44,729 bases of DNA, taken from the NCBI GenBank assembly GCA_030524525.1, contig JAUNGI010000020.1, positions 1-44,729 of the forward strand, written 5' to 3'. Source of the stretch: Lachnospiraceae bacterium. GTDB lineage: Bacteria > Bacillota > Clostridia > Lachnospirales > Lachnospiraceae. The translations under genes were made by a program, and so were the position numbers. The notes beneath the pieces are model-generated. The model had not been told where the DNA came from and did not search any database. It saw only the letters and a program-made list of their open reading frames with translations. Numbering within the stretch: position 1 is the stretch's first letter; each line of letters opens with the position of its first letter. This document shows, in pieces, positions 1 to 7,998 of this stretch.

Positions 1-177
1 TTTTTCTTCGGACTATATTTGTTCAATAATCTGGCGCTCTACCCGGTCGGAAAATATTTAAGATATTTTCAACCGTTTGCATTATTCGGGCTGCTGCTCT
101 GCAATCTTGCGGTGCTTGTGCCGCTGATTGTGACAAGGTGCAGGCAGATGGGGAAGGCGGATATTTGCGAGTATTAG
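1..177 (+). CDS. C-terminal end of a multi-pass membrane protein (partial)
   Basis: An open frame enters from the left edge and stops at TAG 175-177, leaving 58 residues. They are very hydrophobic, with one clear membrane segment around residues 29-49 (FALFGLLLCNLAVLVPLIV region) preceded by an aromatic, Gly/Asn-containing stretch, and a short cytoplasmic tail (TRCRQMGKADICEY). This is how the last helix of a transporter or permease looks, for example an APC-type or GerAB-like permease, but too little is present to name a family. A hairpin follows the stop within 40 bases, so this is probably the last gene of its transcript. Confidence 0.6.
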   Translation, partial: FFFGLYLFNNLALYPVGKYLRYFQPFALFGLLLCNLAVLVPLIVTRCRQMGKADICEY

Positions 178-209
178 GGGAGAATACGGAAACGGGAAAA
201 CATCATGCG

Positions 210-246
210 ACAGCGCGTAAGGCAGAGGCTTTACGCGCTGTGTTTG
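210..246 (+). terminator. Probable intrinsic terminator after the left-edge gene
   Basis: A perfect 10-bp stem (CAGCGCGTAA 211-220 with TTACGCGCTG 231-240, extended by an A-T pair) is followed by a short T-rich run (TGTTT). The T run is weak, so the efficiency is uncertain. Confidence 0.5.
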
Positions 247-256
247 GGCTTGGAAT

Positions 257-934
257 CTACAAAATAATATTTGAGGGTTTGTAAAAAATCTTCAACTGAT
301 TTAGGTCGTAAATGAGGTCGTCATACAACGCTACTCTTTTGTTCCAAATATCCCTTACTAGTGATCCAAACGTGATGGCGAGAAAAAAGAAGTAAAAAAG
401 AATTGCAGCCAAGAGTACAACGAAAAAAAGCAATTCATCTATCGTCGCGACATCGGCAATTTCTTTTGCTGTGTATATAACCACAGATAATAATGTTCCG
501 ACAAAAAACTTGAGCTGCTTTTTTAGGGGTAAAGAAAAACTATTAATCTCATTTTTTGTTTTTTCCGCCTGCTCAATTAGCATATCGATAGTACATGAAT
601 TATAAATATCAAGCCCGTATTTCTTAAATGTATCCACTAAAACTGCCATGCGAGACTGAGAATATACAATGTAGTGATTATCCAGCATCTCTCGCAGATT
701 TTTTTTGGTTGAGTCAAGTAAGGAGAAGATGATAAGGATTACGACGAAAGCAATCAATGAAATAAGCATAGGAATTATTTTCCATAAAGGTATTGATAAA
801 ATAATTATGGAACCGAAAACAAAAGTGAGAGATAGAAGAACTTTTCTGTATAACGGCAGCTTGTGCCAAGGAGAATAGTTTTTTACATCTTTAATACCTA
901 TTTTGTATTCTAGAAAAAAGTCACAGAATCGCAT
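257..934 (-). CDS. AT-rich hypothetical membrane protein, 225 aa
   Basis: No family recognised. The protein has two hydrophobic hairpins: about residues 31-70 (two helices rich in Ile/Leu/Val/Phe) and about 143-195 (two helices, again Leu/Phe-rich). A soluble stretch of about 70 residues between them (DSTKKNLREMLDNHYIVYSQ onwards) is predicted helical. Start ATG 934-932 is preceded by GAAGGAT at a suitable distance. The gene is markedly richer in A+T than everything to its right and uses AAA/ATT/TTT codons heavily, which suggests recent acquisition. It stands alone between the hairpin at 210-246 and an AT-rich gap at 935-1179, so context gives no function. A 4-TM topology with a central helical arm is an inference from hydrophobicity only. 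Confidence 0.7.
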   Translation of the reverse strand: MRFCDFFLEYKIGIKDVKNYSPWHKLPLYRKVLLSLTFVFGSIIILSIPLWKIIPMLISLIAFVVILIIFSLLDSTKKNLREMLDNHYIVYSQSRMAVLVDTFKKYGLDIYNSCTIDMLIEQAEKTKNEINSFSLPLKKQLKFFVGTLLSVVIYTAKEIADVATIDELLFFVVLLAAILFYFFFLAITFGSLVRDIWNKRVALYDDLIYDLNQLKIFYKPSNIIL

Positions 935-1107
935 AAATTTTATCCTTCGTTCTACCTAAATGATATTTACCTTTTACGAAAGCAGTCTAGGAAGCTATCG
1001 TGAGAAAAACTACCAGTAAACGATATTATATTACAACTGCTGTAAAAAGTAAATATGCGATTTCGGATATAAATATCCTGATAGACAGAAAAAAGTCAAA
1101 TAAGAAA

Positions 1108-1136
1108 TTGACAGAAAGAAGCTGCCGTGACAAAAT
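1108..1136 (+). promoter_or_regulatory. Candidate sigma-A promoter for the transglutaminase-like gene
   Basis: TTGACA (1108-1113), 17-base spacer, CAAAAT (1131-1136), ending 43 bases before the ATG at 1180. The -35 is perfect, the -10 has 4 of 6 consensus bases. Apart from this, the 245-base gap 935-1179 is AT-rich and holds nothing else I can support. Confidence 0.5.
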
Positions 1137-1179
1137 AAAAGCGGAAAACAATGACCGGTGATCCGGAACGGAGGCTGCC

Positions 1180-1893
1180 ATGGACGCTTTCCTGCAAGAA
1201 ACAAAGCTGCTGGACTACAGCAGTAAGCCCGTGCAGGACTTAATAAAACAGAGAGGGTGGAATGCCCTTGACGATTTTCATAAAATTCAAGAGATCTACA
1301 ACTTCGTCCGGGACGAGATCGCGTTTGGCTACAATGTCAGCGATGCGATCCCCGCGTCCCGCGTTCTGCGGGACGGATACGGGCAGTGCAATACAAAGGG
1401 GACTTTGTTTATGGCACTGCTGCGAGGAGTCGGGATTCCCTGCAGAGTACACGGATTTACCATCGATAAAAGGCTGCAAAAGGGCGCGATGACCGGTATC
1501 GTCTATAAAAACGCGCCTTCCGAGATCTTTCACAGTTGGGTGGAGGTGCGGTATGGGGCGCAATGGTATGCGCTGGAGGGGATCATTTTGGATCAGCCCT
1601 ATCTGAGTAAGCTGCAAAAGAGATATGCCGACTGCACCGGAGCGTTCTGCGGATACGGAGTCGCCGTAAAGGATCTTCAAAATCCGATCGTTGACTGGAA
1701 CGGAAACGACACTTATATCCAGAGCGAGGGCATCGTTCAGGATTTCGGCGTATATGATTCTCCGGACGAGCTGCTGCGCGAGCATCATCAGGACATGTCC
1801 CCTTTTAAGGAGCTGCTGTATCGCTGTGTGGGACGGCGCCTGATGAACCGAAATATAAAGAAGATACGATTGCTTCTGGGCGAAAGCAAATAG
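1180..1893 (+). CDS. Transglutaminase-like superfamily protein, 237 aa
   Basis: The core resembles the transglutaminase-like cysteine-protease fold. Residues 36-50 (IQEIYNFVRDEIAFG) form the usual lead-in helix, GYGQCNTKG gives the nucleophile Cys70, FHSWVEV gives His118, and the WYALEGIILD stretch offers the third acidic residue (Glu133 or Asp138). The protein has no signal peptide or membrane helix, so it is probably cytosolic. Bacterial members act as proteases, amidases or are uncharacterised; the substrate here cannot be told. The start ATG 1180 has a GGAACGGAGG-like site just upstream. It is followed by the YgjP-type gene on the same strand, about 105 bases away. Confidence 0.8.
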   Translation: MDAFLQETKLLDYSSKPVQDLIKQRGWNALDDFHKIQEIYNFVRDEIAFGYNVSDAIPASRVLRDGYGQCNTKGTLFMALLRGVGIPCRVHGFTIDKRLQKGAMTGIVYKNAPSEIFHSWVEVRYGAQWYALEGIILDQPYLSKLQKRYADCTGAFCGYGVAVKDLQNPIVDWNGNDTYIQSEGIVQDFGVYDSPDELLREHHQDMSPFKELLYRCVGRRLMNRNIKKIRLLLGESK

Positions 1894-1999
1894 CTCTGAT
1901 GGTACCCCGTCGCAAATGCTCCGGAATGTGGATTAGATTGAAAAATCACATTGGTATGCTGATTTTTCGCTCAGAAATGAGGATTGGGAGAAGCAAGCC

Positions 2000-2566
2000 A
2001 TGCACTCGGAAAAAACACCGCTCAAAATCGACCTTATCCGCAGCGGTCGGCGGACGCTGAGCCTTGAGATCACAAGCAGCGGCCGTCTGCTTGTGCGCGC
2101 GCCGTATCTGCTGCCGGAACGCGAGATTCAAAACTTTATCCTGTCCAAAACCGCATGGATCGAGAAGCAGCTCCGGCTTTTGGAACAGCGGCAGGCGGCG
2201 CAGGGGGAAAAGCTCTCGGAGGAGGAGCTGCGGCAGCTTGCGGAGCAGGCGCGGCGCGTCCTGCCCGAACGTGCCGCGCGGTATGCAAAGCAGATGAACG
2301 TCTCCTACGGACGGGTGACGGTGCGCTGTCAGAAGACAAGATGGGGCAGCTGCAGCCGGACGGGCAATCTGAGCTTCAACTGTTTGCTGATGCTGGCACC
2401 GCCGGAGGTTCTCGATTATGTGGTCGTACACGAGCTTTGCCACCGGAAGGAGATGAACCATTCCGCCCGGTTCTGGGCGGAGGTGGAAAAGGTTCTGCCG
2501 GATTACCGGATGCGGAGGCGCTGGCTGAAAGAAAACGGAGAGGCGCTGATCCGGAGAGCGCGGTAG
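2000..2566 (+). CDS. YgjP-like (DUF45) metallopeptidase-domain protein, 188 aa
   Basis: The protein matches the YgjP-like metal-dependent family (SprT/WSS1-like zincin fold). The N-terminal half is a beta-rich arm (IDLIRSGRRTLSLEITSSGR) and is followed by a Gln/Glu/Arg-rich helical region (~55-95). The conserved blocks TRWGSCS (~113), NLSFNCLLMLAP and the zinc motif VVHELCHRKEMNHSARFW (~140-160) are all present: HELCH supplies the HExxH-type ligands and general base, and the later His supplies the third ligand. Length is close to the family norm. E. coli YgjP has been reported as a UTP pyrophosphatase, so a peptidase function should not be assumed. ATG 2000 has GGGAG upstream. Confidence 0.85.
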   Translation: MHSEKTPLKIDLIRSGRRTLSLEITSSGRLLVRAPYLLPEREIQNFILSKTAWIEKQLRLLEQRQAAQGEKLSEEELRQLAEQARRVLPERAARYAKQMNVSYGRVTVRCQKTRWGSCSRTGNLSFNCLLMLAPPEVLDYVVVHELCHRKEMNHSARFWAEVEKVLPDYRMRRRWLKENGEALIRRAR

Positions 2567-2627
2567 CCCATAAAGTAGGGATTCTGACGGCATTTTTGAC
2601 GGAAACCGCGTCCGATACAGAAAAAAA

Positions 2628-2656
2628 TTGATTCCTTACACGGAACTGTGTATAAT
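2628..2656 (+). promoter_or_regulatory. Sigma-A promoter of fprA
   Basis: TTGATT (2628-2633), exactly 17 bases, TATAAT (2651-2656). It lies 81 bases upstream of the flavodiiron gene, leaving a leader of about 75 bases. Confidence 0.7.
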
Positions 2657-2737
2657 AGCCGCAGGGCGAGCCGATGGCGTCGGAAGGGAAGCGGCTCGGA
2701 ACAAAGGAGCCTGTGAGCGCTCCGGAACGGAGGAAAA

Positions 2738-3916
2738 ATGGAAGTTAAAATTACGGAAAAGATTCGGTACATAGGCGTGGACGACAACGACATCGACCTG
2801 TTTGAAAATCAGTATCGGGTGCCGGACGGAATGTCGTACAATTCCTATGTGATTCTCGATGAAAAAACGGCGGTTCTCGATACCGTTGACAAAAGAGCCA
2901 TGGGGGAGTGGGAGGAAAAGCTTCTGCGGACGCTGAACGGACGCAAGGTCGATTATCTTGTCATTCATCACTTGGAGCCCGACCATGCGGGAAGCATTGC
3001 GAGACTTGTCGAGCTGTTTCCGGATGTGGTGCTTGTCGGAAACGCAAAGACGTTTCAAATGTTCCCCCAATTCTTCGATATTGACGTCACCGGCAGGACG
3101 CTGACCGTAAAAGAGGGCGACTGTCTGTCGCTGGGCGAGCACGAGCTTCATTTTATGCTTGCGCCGATGGTGCATTGGCCGGAGGTCATGCTGTCCTACG
3201 AAAGTACGGAGAAGGTGCTGTTTACCGCCGATGCCTTCGGAAAATTCGGAGCGCTTGCGAAGACCGAGAACGACGATTGGGCGTGCGAGGCGAGACGCTA
3301 CTATTTTAACATTGTCGGCAAGTACGGCGCTTTGGTACAGGGTGTGCTGAAAAAGGTTTCCACCTTGGAGGTGGCGTGCATTTGTCCGCTGCACGGGCCG
3401 GTTCTGCGGGAAGATCTCGGATATTATATCGGTCTGTATCAGACGTGGAGCGGCTATCAGCCGGAAAACCGGGGCGTGCTGATCGCCGTCGCCACCATTC
3501 ACGGCAATACGATGGCGGCTGCCGAAAAGCTTGCCGAGCTGCTGCGCGCCAAGGGAGAGGAAACGGTCGTGGTCAGCGATCTGGCAAGAGCCGACCGGGC
3601 GGAGGTCATTGAGGATGCGTTCCGCTACGACCGTATTGTGCTTGCGGCTTCGAGCTACGACGGCGGCGTATTTCCGTGCATGCGCGACTTTTTGTATCAG
3701 CTCCAGAGCAAAGCCTATCAGAACCGCCGGGCGGCGCTGATCGAAAACGGTTCTTGGGGGCCGACTGCGGGCAAGACGATGCGCGCGATCCTCGAAACGA
3801 TGAAGAATGTGGAAATTTTGGAACCGACGCTGACCATCCGCTCGACCTTGAAGGAGGCGGATCTTCCGGTGCTGGAGAGCATTGCGGACGCGCTGATCGC
3901 CGCCGCGGAGCGGTAG
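2738..3916 (+). CDS. fprA: Flavodiiron protein (FprA family A-type flavoprotein), 392 aa
   Basis: Cytosolic enzyme that reduces O2 to water (and in some members NO to N2O) at a diiron site, fed by FMN in the flavodoxin domain. Residues 1-245 are the metallo-beta-lactamase-like domain. The iron ligands are visible: H78-x-E80-x-D82-H83 in HHLEPDH, His146 in PMVHWPE, Asp165 in TADAFGK and His219 in CPLHGP. Residues ~248-392 are the flavodoxin domain, with the phosphate-loop-like TIHGNTMAAAEK near 255 and SSYDGGVFPCM further on. The 392-residue length is typical of the class without a fused rubredoxin. The electron donor is probably a rubredoxin; the multidomain protein at 33707-34909 carries such domains. 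It has its own promoter and terminator. Confidence 0.95.
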   Translation: MEVKITEKIRYIGVDDNDIDLFENQYRVPDGMSYNSYVILDEKTAVLDTVDKRAMGEWEEKLLRTLNGRKVDYLVIHHLEPDHAGSIARLVELFPDVVLVGNAKTFQMFPQFFDIDVTGRTLTVKEGDCLSLGEHELHFMLAPMVHWPEVMLSYESTEKVLFTADAFGKFGALAKTENDDWACEARRYYFNIVGKYGALVQGVLKKVSTLEVACICPLHGPVLREDLGYYIGLYQTWSGYQPENRGVLIAVATIHGNTMAAAEKLAELLRAKGEETVVVSDLARADRAEVIEDAFRYDRIVLAASSYDGGVFPCMRDFLYQLQSKAYQNRRAALIENGSWGPTAGKTMRAILETMKNVEILEPTLTIRSTLKEADLPVLESIADALIAAAER

Positions 3917-3970
3917 AATTTTACCGTTCGCTTGGACAGCGGCGCAATGCAATAAAGATGTCTATCGGCG

Positions 3971-4008
3971 ACAAGCCTCCTTACTACGGAGGCTTGTTTG
4001 TTTTTTTT
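3971..4008 (+). terminator. Intrinsic terminator of fprA
   Basis: A perfect 10-bp stem (ACAAGCCTCC 3971-3980 with GGAGGCTTGT 3988-3997), 7-base loop, then a T-rich run to 4008. Confidence 0.9.
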
Positions 4009-4043
4009 AACGGGTGCTCCGGTACTGCGGAGCTAGGCTCGGA

Positions 4044-4072
4044 TTGCTTTTACAACGGAAACGTGATAGGAT
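4044..4072 (+). promoter_or_regulatory. Candidate promoter of the TauE/SafE gene
   Basis: TTGCTT (4044-4049), 17-base spacer, TAGGAT (4067-4072), 24 bases before the start codon at 4097. Both boxes deviate from consensus. Confidence 0.45.
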
Positions 4073-4096
4073 AATGCCGTAAGGAGTATATGGAAA

Positions 4097-4864
4097 ATGC
4101 TGATAAAAGTTTTGGTCTGTTTGTTTGCGGGTCTTGGCGCGGGTCTCGGAACCGGCTTTGCCGGGATGAGCGCCGCCGCCGTTATTTCGCCGATGCTGAT
4201 CACCTTTCTGGGAACGCCGGCGTATGAGGCGGTGGGCATTGCCTTGGCAAGCGACGTGCTGGCGAGCGCCGTCAGCGCCTACACCTACGGAAAAAACAAG
4301 AATCTGGATATCCGGAACGGGCTTGTTATGATGGCGGCGGTGCTGCTGTTTACGCTTGCGGGCAGCTTTGCCGCAAGCAGGATGTCAAACGCGGCGATGG
4401 GAAATTTCTCGGTCGTGATGACGTTTCTGCTGGGCGTTAAGTTTATTGTCAAGCCGGTGATGACGACGAAGGAGAGCATGGCGGAGGTAAGCCCGAAGAA
4501 GCGGCTGCTCCAATCCGTTCTCAGCGGAATGCTGGTCGGTTTTATCTGCGGCTTTGTGGGCGCGGGCGGCGGGATGATGATGCTGCTTGTGCTGACGAGC
4601 ATCCTCGGCTATGAGCTGAAAACCGCGGTGGGAACGAGCGTCTTTATCATGACGTTTACGGCGCTGACCGGAGCGGTCAGTCATTTTGCGATCGGCGGGA
4701 TGCCCGATCTGTGGACGCTCTGTTTGTGCGTCGCCTTTACGCTGCTGTTTGCACGGATCGCGGCGCTGTTTGCAAATAAAGCCGGCGCGGCGACTCTGAA
4801 CCGGGCGACGGGCTGCGTGCTTGCGGCGCTGGGACTCGCGATCCTTATCGTGAATCTTGCCTGA
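4097..4864 (+). CDS. TSUP (TauE/SafE) family anion exporter, 255 aa
   Basis: Integral membrane protein with about eight helices, in the two-fold repeated layout of the family. Two glycine-rich family motifs are visible, one near the start of each half: GLGAGLGTGFAGMSAAAVIS (residues ~11-30) and GFICGFVGAGGGMMMLLVLT (~151-170). Relatives export small oxidised sulfur or organosulfur compounds such as sulfite or sulfoacetate; the substrate cannot be read from sequence. A sulfur role would suit the metY-nifS-nifU operon a few kb away, but that is inference. ATG 4097 is chosen because AAGGAG lies upstream at 4080-4085 and the first residues are immediately hydrophobic. Confidence 0.85.
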   Translation: MLIKVLVCLFAGLGAGLGTGFAGMSAAAVISPMLITFLGTPAYEAVGIALASDVLASAVSAYTYGKNKNLDIRNGLVMMAAVLLFTLAGSFAASRMSNAAMGNFSVVMTFLLGVKFIVKPVMTTKESMAEVSPKKRLLQSVLSGMLVGFICGFVGAGGGMMMLLVLTSILGYELKTAVGTSVFIMTFTALTGAVSHFAIGGMPDLWTLCLCVAFTLLFARIAALFANKAGAATLNRATGCVLAALGLAILIVNLA

Positions 4865-4957
4865 CCAAACGCCAAGCGGGAAAAAGAACCGCGGCGTTCC
4901 GCTTTAACATTTCGGAAACATATCGGTGCTATCATAAAAACGAAGGAGGCGTGCAGC

Positions 4958-5644
4958 ATGATCAGAATACTGCTGGTGGAAGACGACAGGGAGCTGAACC
5001 GTACGGTCTGTACCTATTTGAGGCAGAACGGTTACGATGCGGTGGGCTGTCTGTGCGCCGACGAGGCTTATGACGCGATGGACGGAACGCCGTTTGATTT
5101 TATCATTTCGGATATTATGATGCCGGGGACGGACGGCTTCGAGTTTGCAAGGACCGTGCGGAAATGGAATCCGGAGATCCCGATCCTTTTTCTGACCGCG
5201 AGGGACGATTTTTCCGCCAAGCGGCGCGGGTTTCAGGCGGGGATCGACGACTATATGATAAAGCCCGTGGATTTGGAGGAGCTGCTGCTTCGCATCGGCG
5301 CGCTGCTGCGGCGGGCGAAAATCAGCGCGAACAAAAAGCTTACCATAGGAGAACTGACGCTTGACGCGGAAGAGCATGGAGCGTATCTGAAAGGGAAGGA
5401 GATCCCTCTGACCGTTCGGGAATTCGATCTGCTCTTTAAGCTGCTGTCCTATCCGAAAAAGACCTTTACGCGTTCGCAGTTGATGGATGAATTTTGGGAC
5501 TGCGCTTCCGCGTCGGGGCCAAGAACGGTGGACGTGTATATGACGAAGCTTCGCGACAAGCTGTCCGAGTGCCGGGATTTTGAGATCGTTACGGTACACG
5601 GGCTGGGATATAAGGCGGTGCTGCGGGGGAACGGAGATGAATAG
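4958..5644 (+). CDS. OmpR/PhoB-family response regulator, 228 aa
   Basis: The receiver domain (1-120) has the acidic pair in VEDD, phospho-acceptor Asp52 (ISDIMMPG), Thr80 (LFLTARDD) and Lys102 (MIKPVD). A winged-helix DNA-binding domain (~128-225) follows, with the LTVREFDLLFKLLSYPKKTF and RTVDVYMTKLRDKL segments typical of OmpR-type trans-activation loops and recognition helix. The last codons overlap the kinase start by 8 bases, so the pair is translationally coupled. The next two genes encode membrane proteins in the same run and are candidate targets or accessories. The signal is unknown. Start ATG has GAAGGAGG upstream. Confidence 0.93.
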   Translation: MIRILLVEDDRELNRTVCTYLRQNGYDAVGCLCADEAYDAMDGTPFDFIISDIMMPGTDGFEFARTVRKWNPEIPILFLTARDDFSAKRRGFQAGIDDYMIKPVDLEELLLRIGALLRRAKISANKKLTIGELTLDAEEHGAYLKGKEIPLTVREFDLLFKLLSYPKKTFTRSQLMDEFWDCASASGPRTVDVYMTKLRDKLSECRDFEIVTVHGLGYKAVLRGNGDE

Positions 5645-6755
5645 GAACGAAAAAAGCAGGACGAAGCTCCTTCGGAGGGTTCTGTTCTCACTGTGGTCGT
5701 ACCTTGTGTTCTTCCTTTTGATCGCCTTTATCATTACCTGCTGCCTGCAGCTTTTTCTGCATAGTATGGCGGAGGAGACCGGCATCGTCCTTACCAGAGA
5801 GGGCATTCAGCAGGCGGCAAAGCTGACGTTTGCCAACGTATTGCTGCTCAGCCTGCTCTGTACGGTGATCAACGCGATCCGTCTGAGGATCACCGTGGAA
5901 CGTCCGGTCAGGCAGCTTGCGGAGGCTGCCGAAAAAATAAAAAAGGGCGATTTTTCGGTTCGGGTCCCGGCCATGCGCCGCGTGGGAGCCTCCGACGGCT
6001 TTGACGAGATCGGGAACTGCTTTAACCAGATGGCGGCGGAATTATCCGGGATTGAAACGCTGCGCACCGATTTTATCAGCAATGTTTCGCACGAGCTGAA
6101 AACGCCCCTTTCCGTGATCCAAAATTATGGTACGATGCTCCAGCAGCCCGGTCTGCCGGAGAAGGAGCGCCTCGAATATGCCAAGGCGATCACCGAAGCC
6201 TCCCGCAGATTGGCGAATCTGATCTCCAACATTCTGAAGCTGAATAAGCTGGAAAGTCAGCAGATCTTCCCCGAGGCACAGACCTACGATTTGGGCGAAC
6301 AGCTCTGCGAATGCTTGTTGGGGTTTGAAAACGTATGGGAAGAAAAGGGGCTGGAGATCGAGACGGAGATCGAGGAAAATGTTTTGGTGCGGACCGACGC
6401 GGAAATGCTGACGCTCGTCTGGAACAACCTGTTCTCCAACGCCGTCAAATTTACCGAGCCCCACGGAACCGTTTCCCTGAGACTGAAAACGGAGGGGGAA
6501 TTCGCGGTCGTTTCGGTATCGGATACCGGCTGCGGCATTCGCCCGGAGGTGGGTCGTCACATGTTTGAAAAGTTTTATCAGGGGGACACTTCGCATGCCG
6601 CCGAGGGAAACGGGCTGGGGCTTGCGCTTGTGAAGCGCGTCGTGGATATTGTCGGAGGAGAGATCTCCGTGGAAAGCGAGGTCGGGAAGGGCAGTACGTT
6701 TACGGTAAGAGTGAGGAGGGCGTACGATGGAGAGATGCAGAAAGATCCTGCATAA
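5637..6755 (+). CDS. Sensor histidine kinase (HAMP, HisKA, HATPase), 372 aa
   Basis: Partner of the preceding regulator. Two membrane helices (~18-40 and ~62-82) enclose only about 20 extracellular residues, so this is an intramembrane-sensing type of kinase. The HAMP linker (~85-140, containing VERPVRQLAEAAEKIKKGDF) is followed by the dimerisation helix with phospho-acceptor His152 (NVSHELKTPLS). ATP-binding boxes follow: NLFSNAVKF (N box), DTGCGI (G1), FEKFYQ (F box) and GNGLGLALVK (G2). The start at 5637 is preferred to an upstream in-frame codon because it begins at the charged MNRNEKSRTK stretch just before helix 1. The 3' end overlaps the next gene by 29 bases. Confidence 0.93.
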   Translation: MNRNEKSRTKLLRRVLFSLWSYLVFFLLIAFIITCCLQLFLHSMAEETGIVLTREGIQQAAKLTFANVLLLSLLCTVINAIRLRITVERPVRQLAEAAEKIKKGDFSVRVPAMRRVGASDGFDEIGNCFNQMAAELSGIETLRTDFISNVSHELKTPLSVIQNYGTMLQQPGLPEKERLEYAKAITEASRRLANLISNILKLNKLESQQIFPEAQTYDLGEQLCECLLGFENVWEEKGLEIETEIEENVLVRTDAEMLTLVWNNLFSNAVKFTEPHGTVSLRLKTEGEFAVVSVSDTGCGIRPEVGRHMFEKFYQGDTSHAAEGNGLGLALVKRVVDIVGGEISVESEVGKGSTFTVRVRRAYDGEMQKDPA

Positions 6756-7617
6756 GCTGTTGTTTCCGGGGGCTGCGGTTTGTCTGCTGGGCGTGCCGGT
6801 TTCGGCGGCGCTTCTGTTTTACATCTTTTTTTACGGACACGAGGACGAGCCCGTGGCGTATGCCGCGTATGTCCTGTCCGCCTATGTGCTGATCGTTGTC
6901 TGCGCGCGGCTTCCGAGGCTCGTAAAGAGCGGCTCGGCGCTTGTTCACCGAAACGCGCTTTTTCACCGCTTCTTAACGGACGTTGCGTTTCGGATGCACG
7001 TTTCCATGTATCTGTCGTTTACGGTCAACCTGCTGTATGCGGTCATGAAGCTCTCGCTGGGCGTTTATTACCGTTCGGTCTGGCTGGAATCGTTCGGCGT
7101 TTATTATACGCTTCTGGCGCTCATGCGCTTTCTGCTGCTTCGGCACGCAAAACGCAACGCCTTTGGAAAAGAGCTCGTTTCCGAGCTGAGAAGGTACCGT
7201 ATCTGCGGAATTTTGCTGCTGCCGATGAACCTTGCGCTTTGCGGTGTGGTCATCCTTGTCGTAAAGCAGAATCAGGGATTTGCCTATCCGGGCTACCTGA
7301 TCTATGTGATGGCGATGTATGCATTCTACAGCAGTATCGTCGCAGTGGTCAACGTTGTGAAGTACCGGAAGTACAACAGCCCCGTCATGTCCGCAGAAAA
7401 AGCCGTCGCGTTGGCGACGGCGCTGGTCTCCATGCTGTCCCTTGAGACGGCGATGCTTGCGCAGTTTGACGACGGGAGCAACGGGGAGCATTTTCGAACG
7501 TGGATGACGGCGTCAACCGGTGGAGCCGTCTGCGCGTTTATTCTGGGAATGGCGGTCTTTATGATCGCGCGCTCGACAAAACGTCTGCAGGTGCAGTCGG
7601 GAACGGAGGTGAGATAA
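6727..7617 (+). CDS. Polytopic membrane protein in the two-component operon, 296 aa
   Basis: No family recognised with certainty. The protein has about seven or eight hydrophobic segments (near 12-36, 44-60, 90-110, 115-140, 163-185, 190-212, 225-245 and 260-282) separated by short basic loops (KRNAFGKELVSELRRYR, VKYRKYNSP), suggesting a compact membrane domain without large soluble parts. Its start lies 29 bases inside the kinase gene and it is followed by the next gene after two bases, so it is almost certainly co-expressed with the two-component system. It could be an accessory sensor or a target. No transporter signature or ATP-binding motif is visible. Confidence 0.8.
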   Translation: MERCRKILHKLLFPGAAVCLLGVPVSAALLFYIFFYGHEDEPVAYAAYVLSAYVLIVVCARLPRLVKSGSALVHRNALFHRFLTDVAFRMHVSMYLSFTVNLLYAVMKLSLGVYYRSVWLESFGVYYTLLALMRFLLLRHAKRNAFGKELVSELRRYRICGILLLPMNLALCGVVILVVKQNQGFAYPGYLIYVMAMYAFYSSIVAVVNVVKYRKYNSPVMSAEKAVALATALVSMLSLETAMLAQFDDGSNGEHFRTWMTASTGGAVCAFILGMAVFMIARSTKRLQVQSGTEVR

Positions 7618-7619
7618 CC

Positions 7620-7994
7620 ATGCACGAAAACAAAGAAACTTTTCATTATAACTATTCCGCGCAGCAGCAGGGGGAGATCCGGAGAATTCGGGAAAAGTAT
7701 CTGCCGAAGGAGGAAAGCGCGCTGGAGAGGCTGTACCGACTGGACGCAAGCGTTACAAAGCCCGGGACGATCGCCGCGATCGCAATGGGCTGCATCGGCA
7801 CGCTGCTGCTGGGGATCGGTATGAGCTGTACGATGGTCTGGGCGGAAAACCTGTTTTTGCCCGGCATTCTGATCGGTCTTTTGGGTATTGCCGGAATCGC
7901 CGCCGCCTATCCGCTCTATCAGGTCATTACCAAGAAACGGCGGAAAAAGCTGGCTCCCGAAATCCTGCGGCTTTCGGAGGAGCTGACGGAATAG
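7620..7994 (+). CDS. Small two-helix membrane protein, 124 aa
   Basis: Soluble, charged N-terminus (~1-45, with RRIREKYLPKEESALERLYR), two membrane helices (~50-72 and ~78-100) and a basic cytoplasmic tail (KKRRKKLAPEILRLSEEL). ATG 7620 is chosen because GGAGGTGA lies immediately upstream, overlapping the end of the previous gene; an earlier in-frame codon at 7500 would run through that gene. It is the last gene of the run response regulator, kinase, membrane protein, this gene. Similar small proteins are common and unnamed in Clostridia; function unknown. It ends four bases from the convergent nifU stop. Confidence 0.8.
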   Translation: MHENKETFHYNYSAQQQGEIRRIREKYLPKEESALERLYRLDASVTKPGTIAAIAMGCIGTLLLGIGMSCTMVWAENLFLPGILIGLLGIAGIAAAYPLYQVITKKRRKKLAPEILRLSEELTE

Positions 7995-7998
7995 AACG

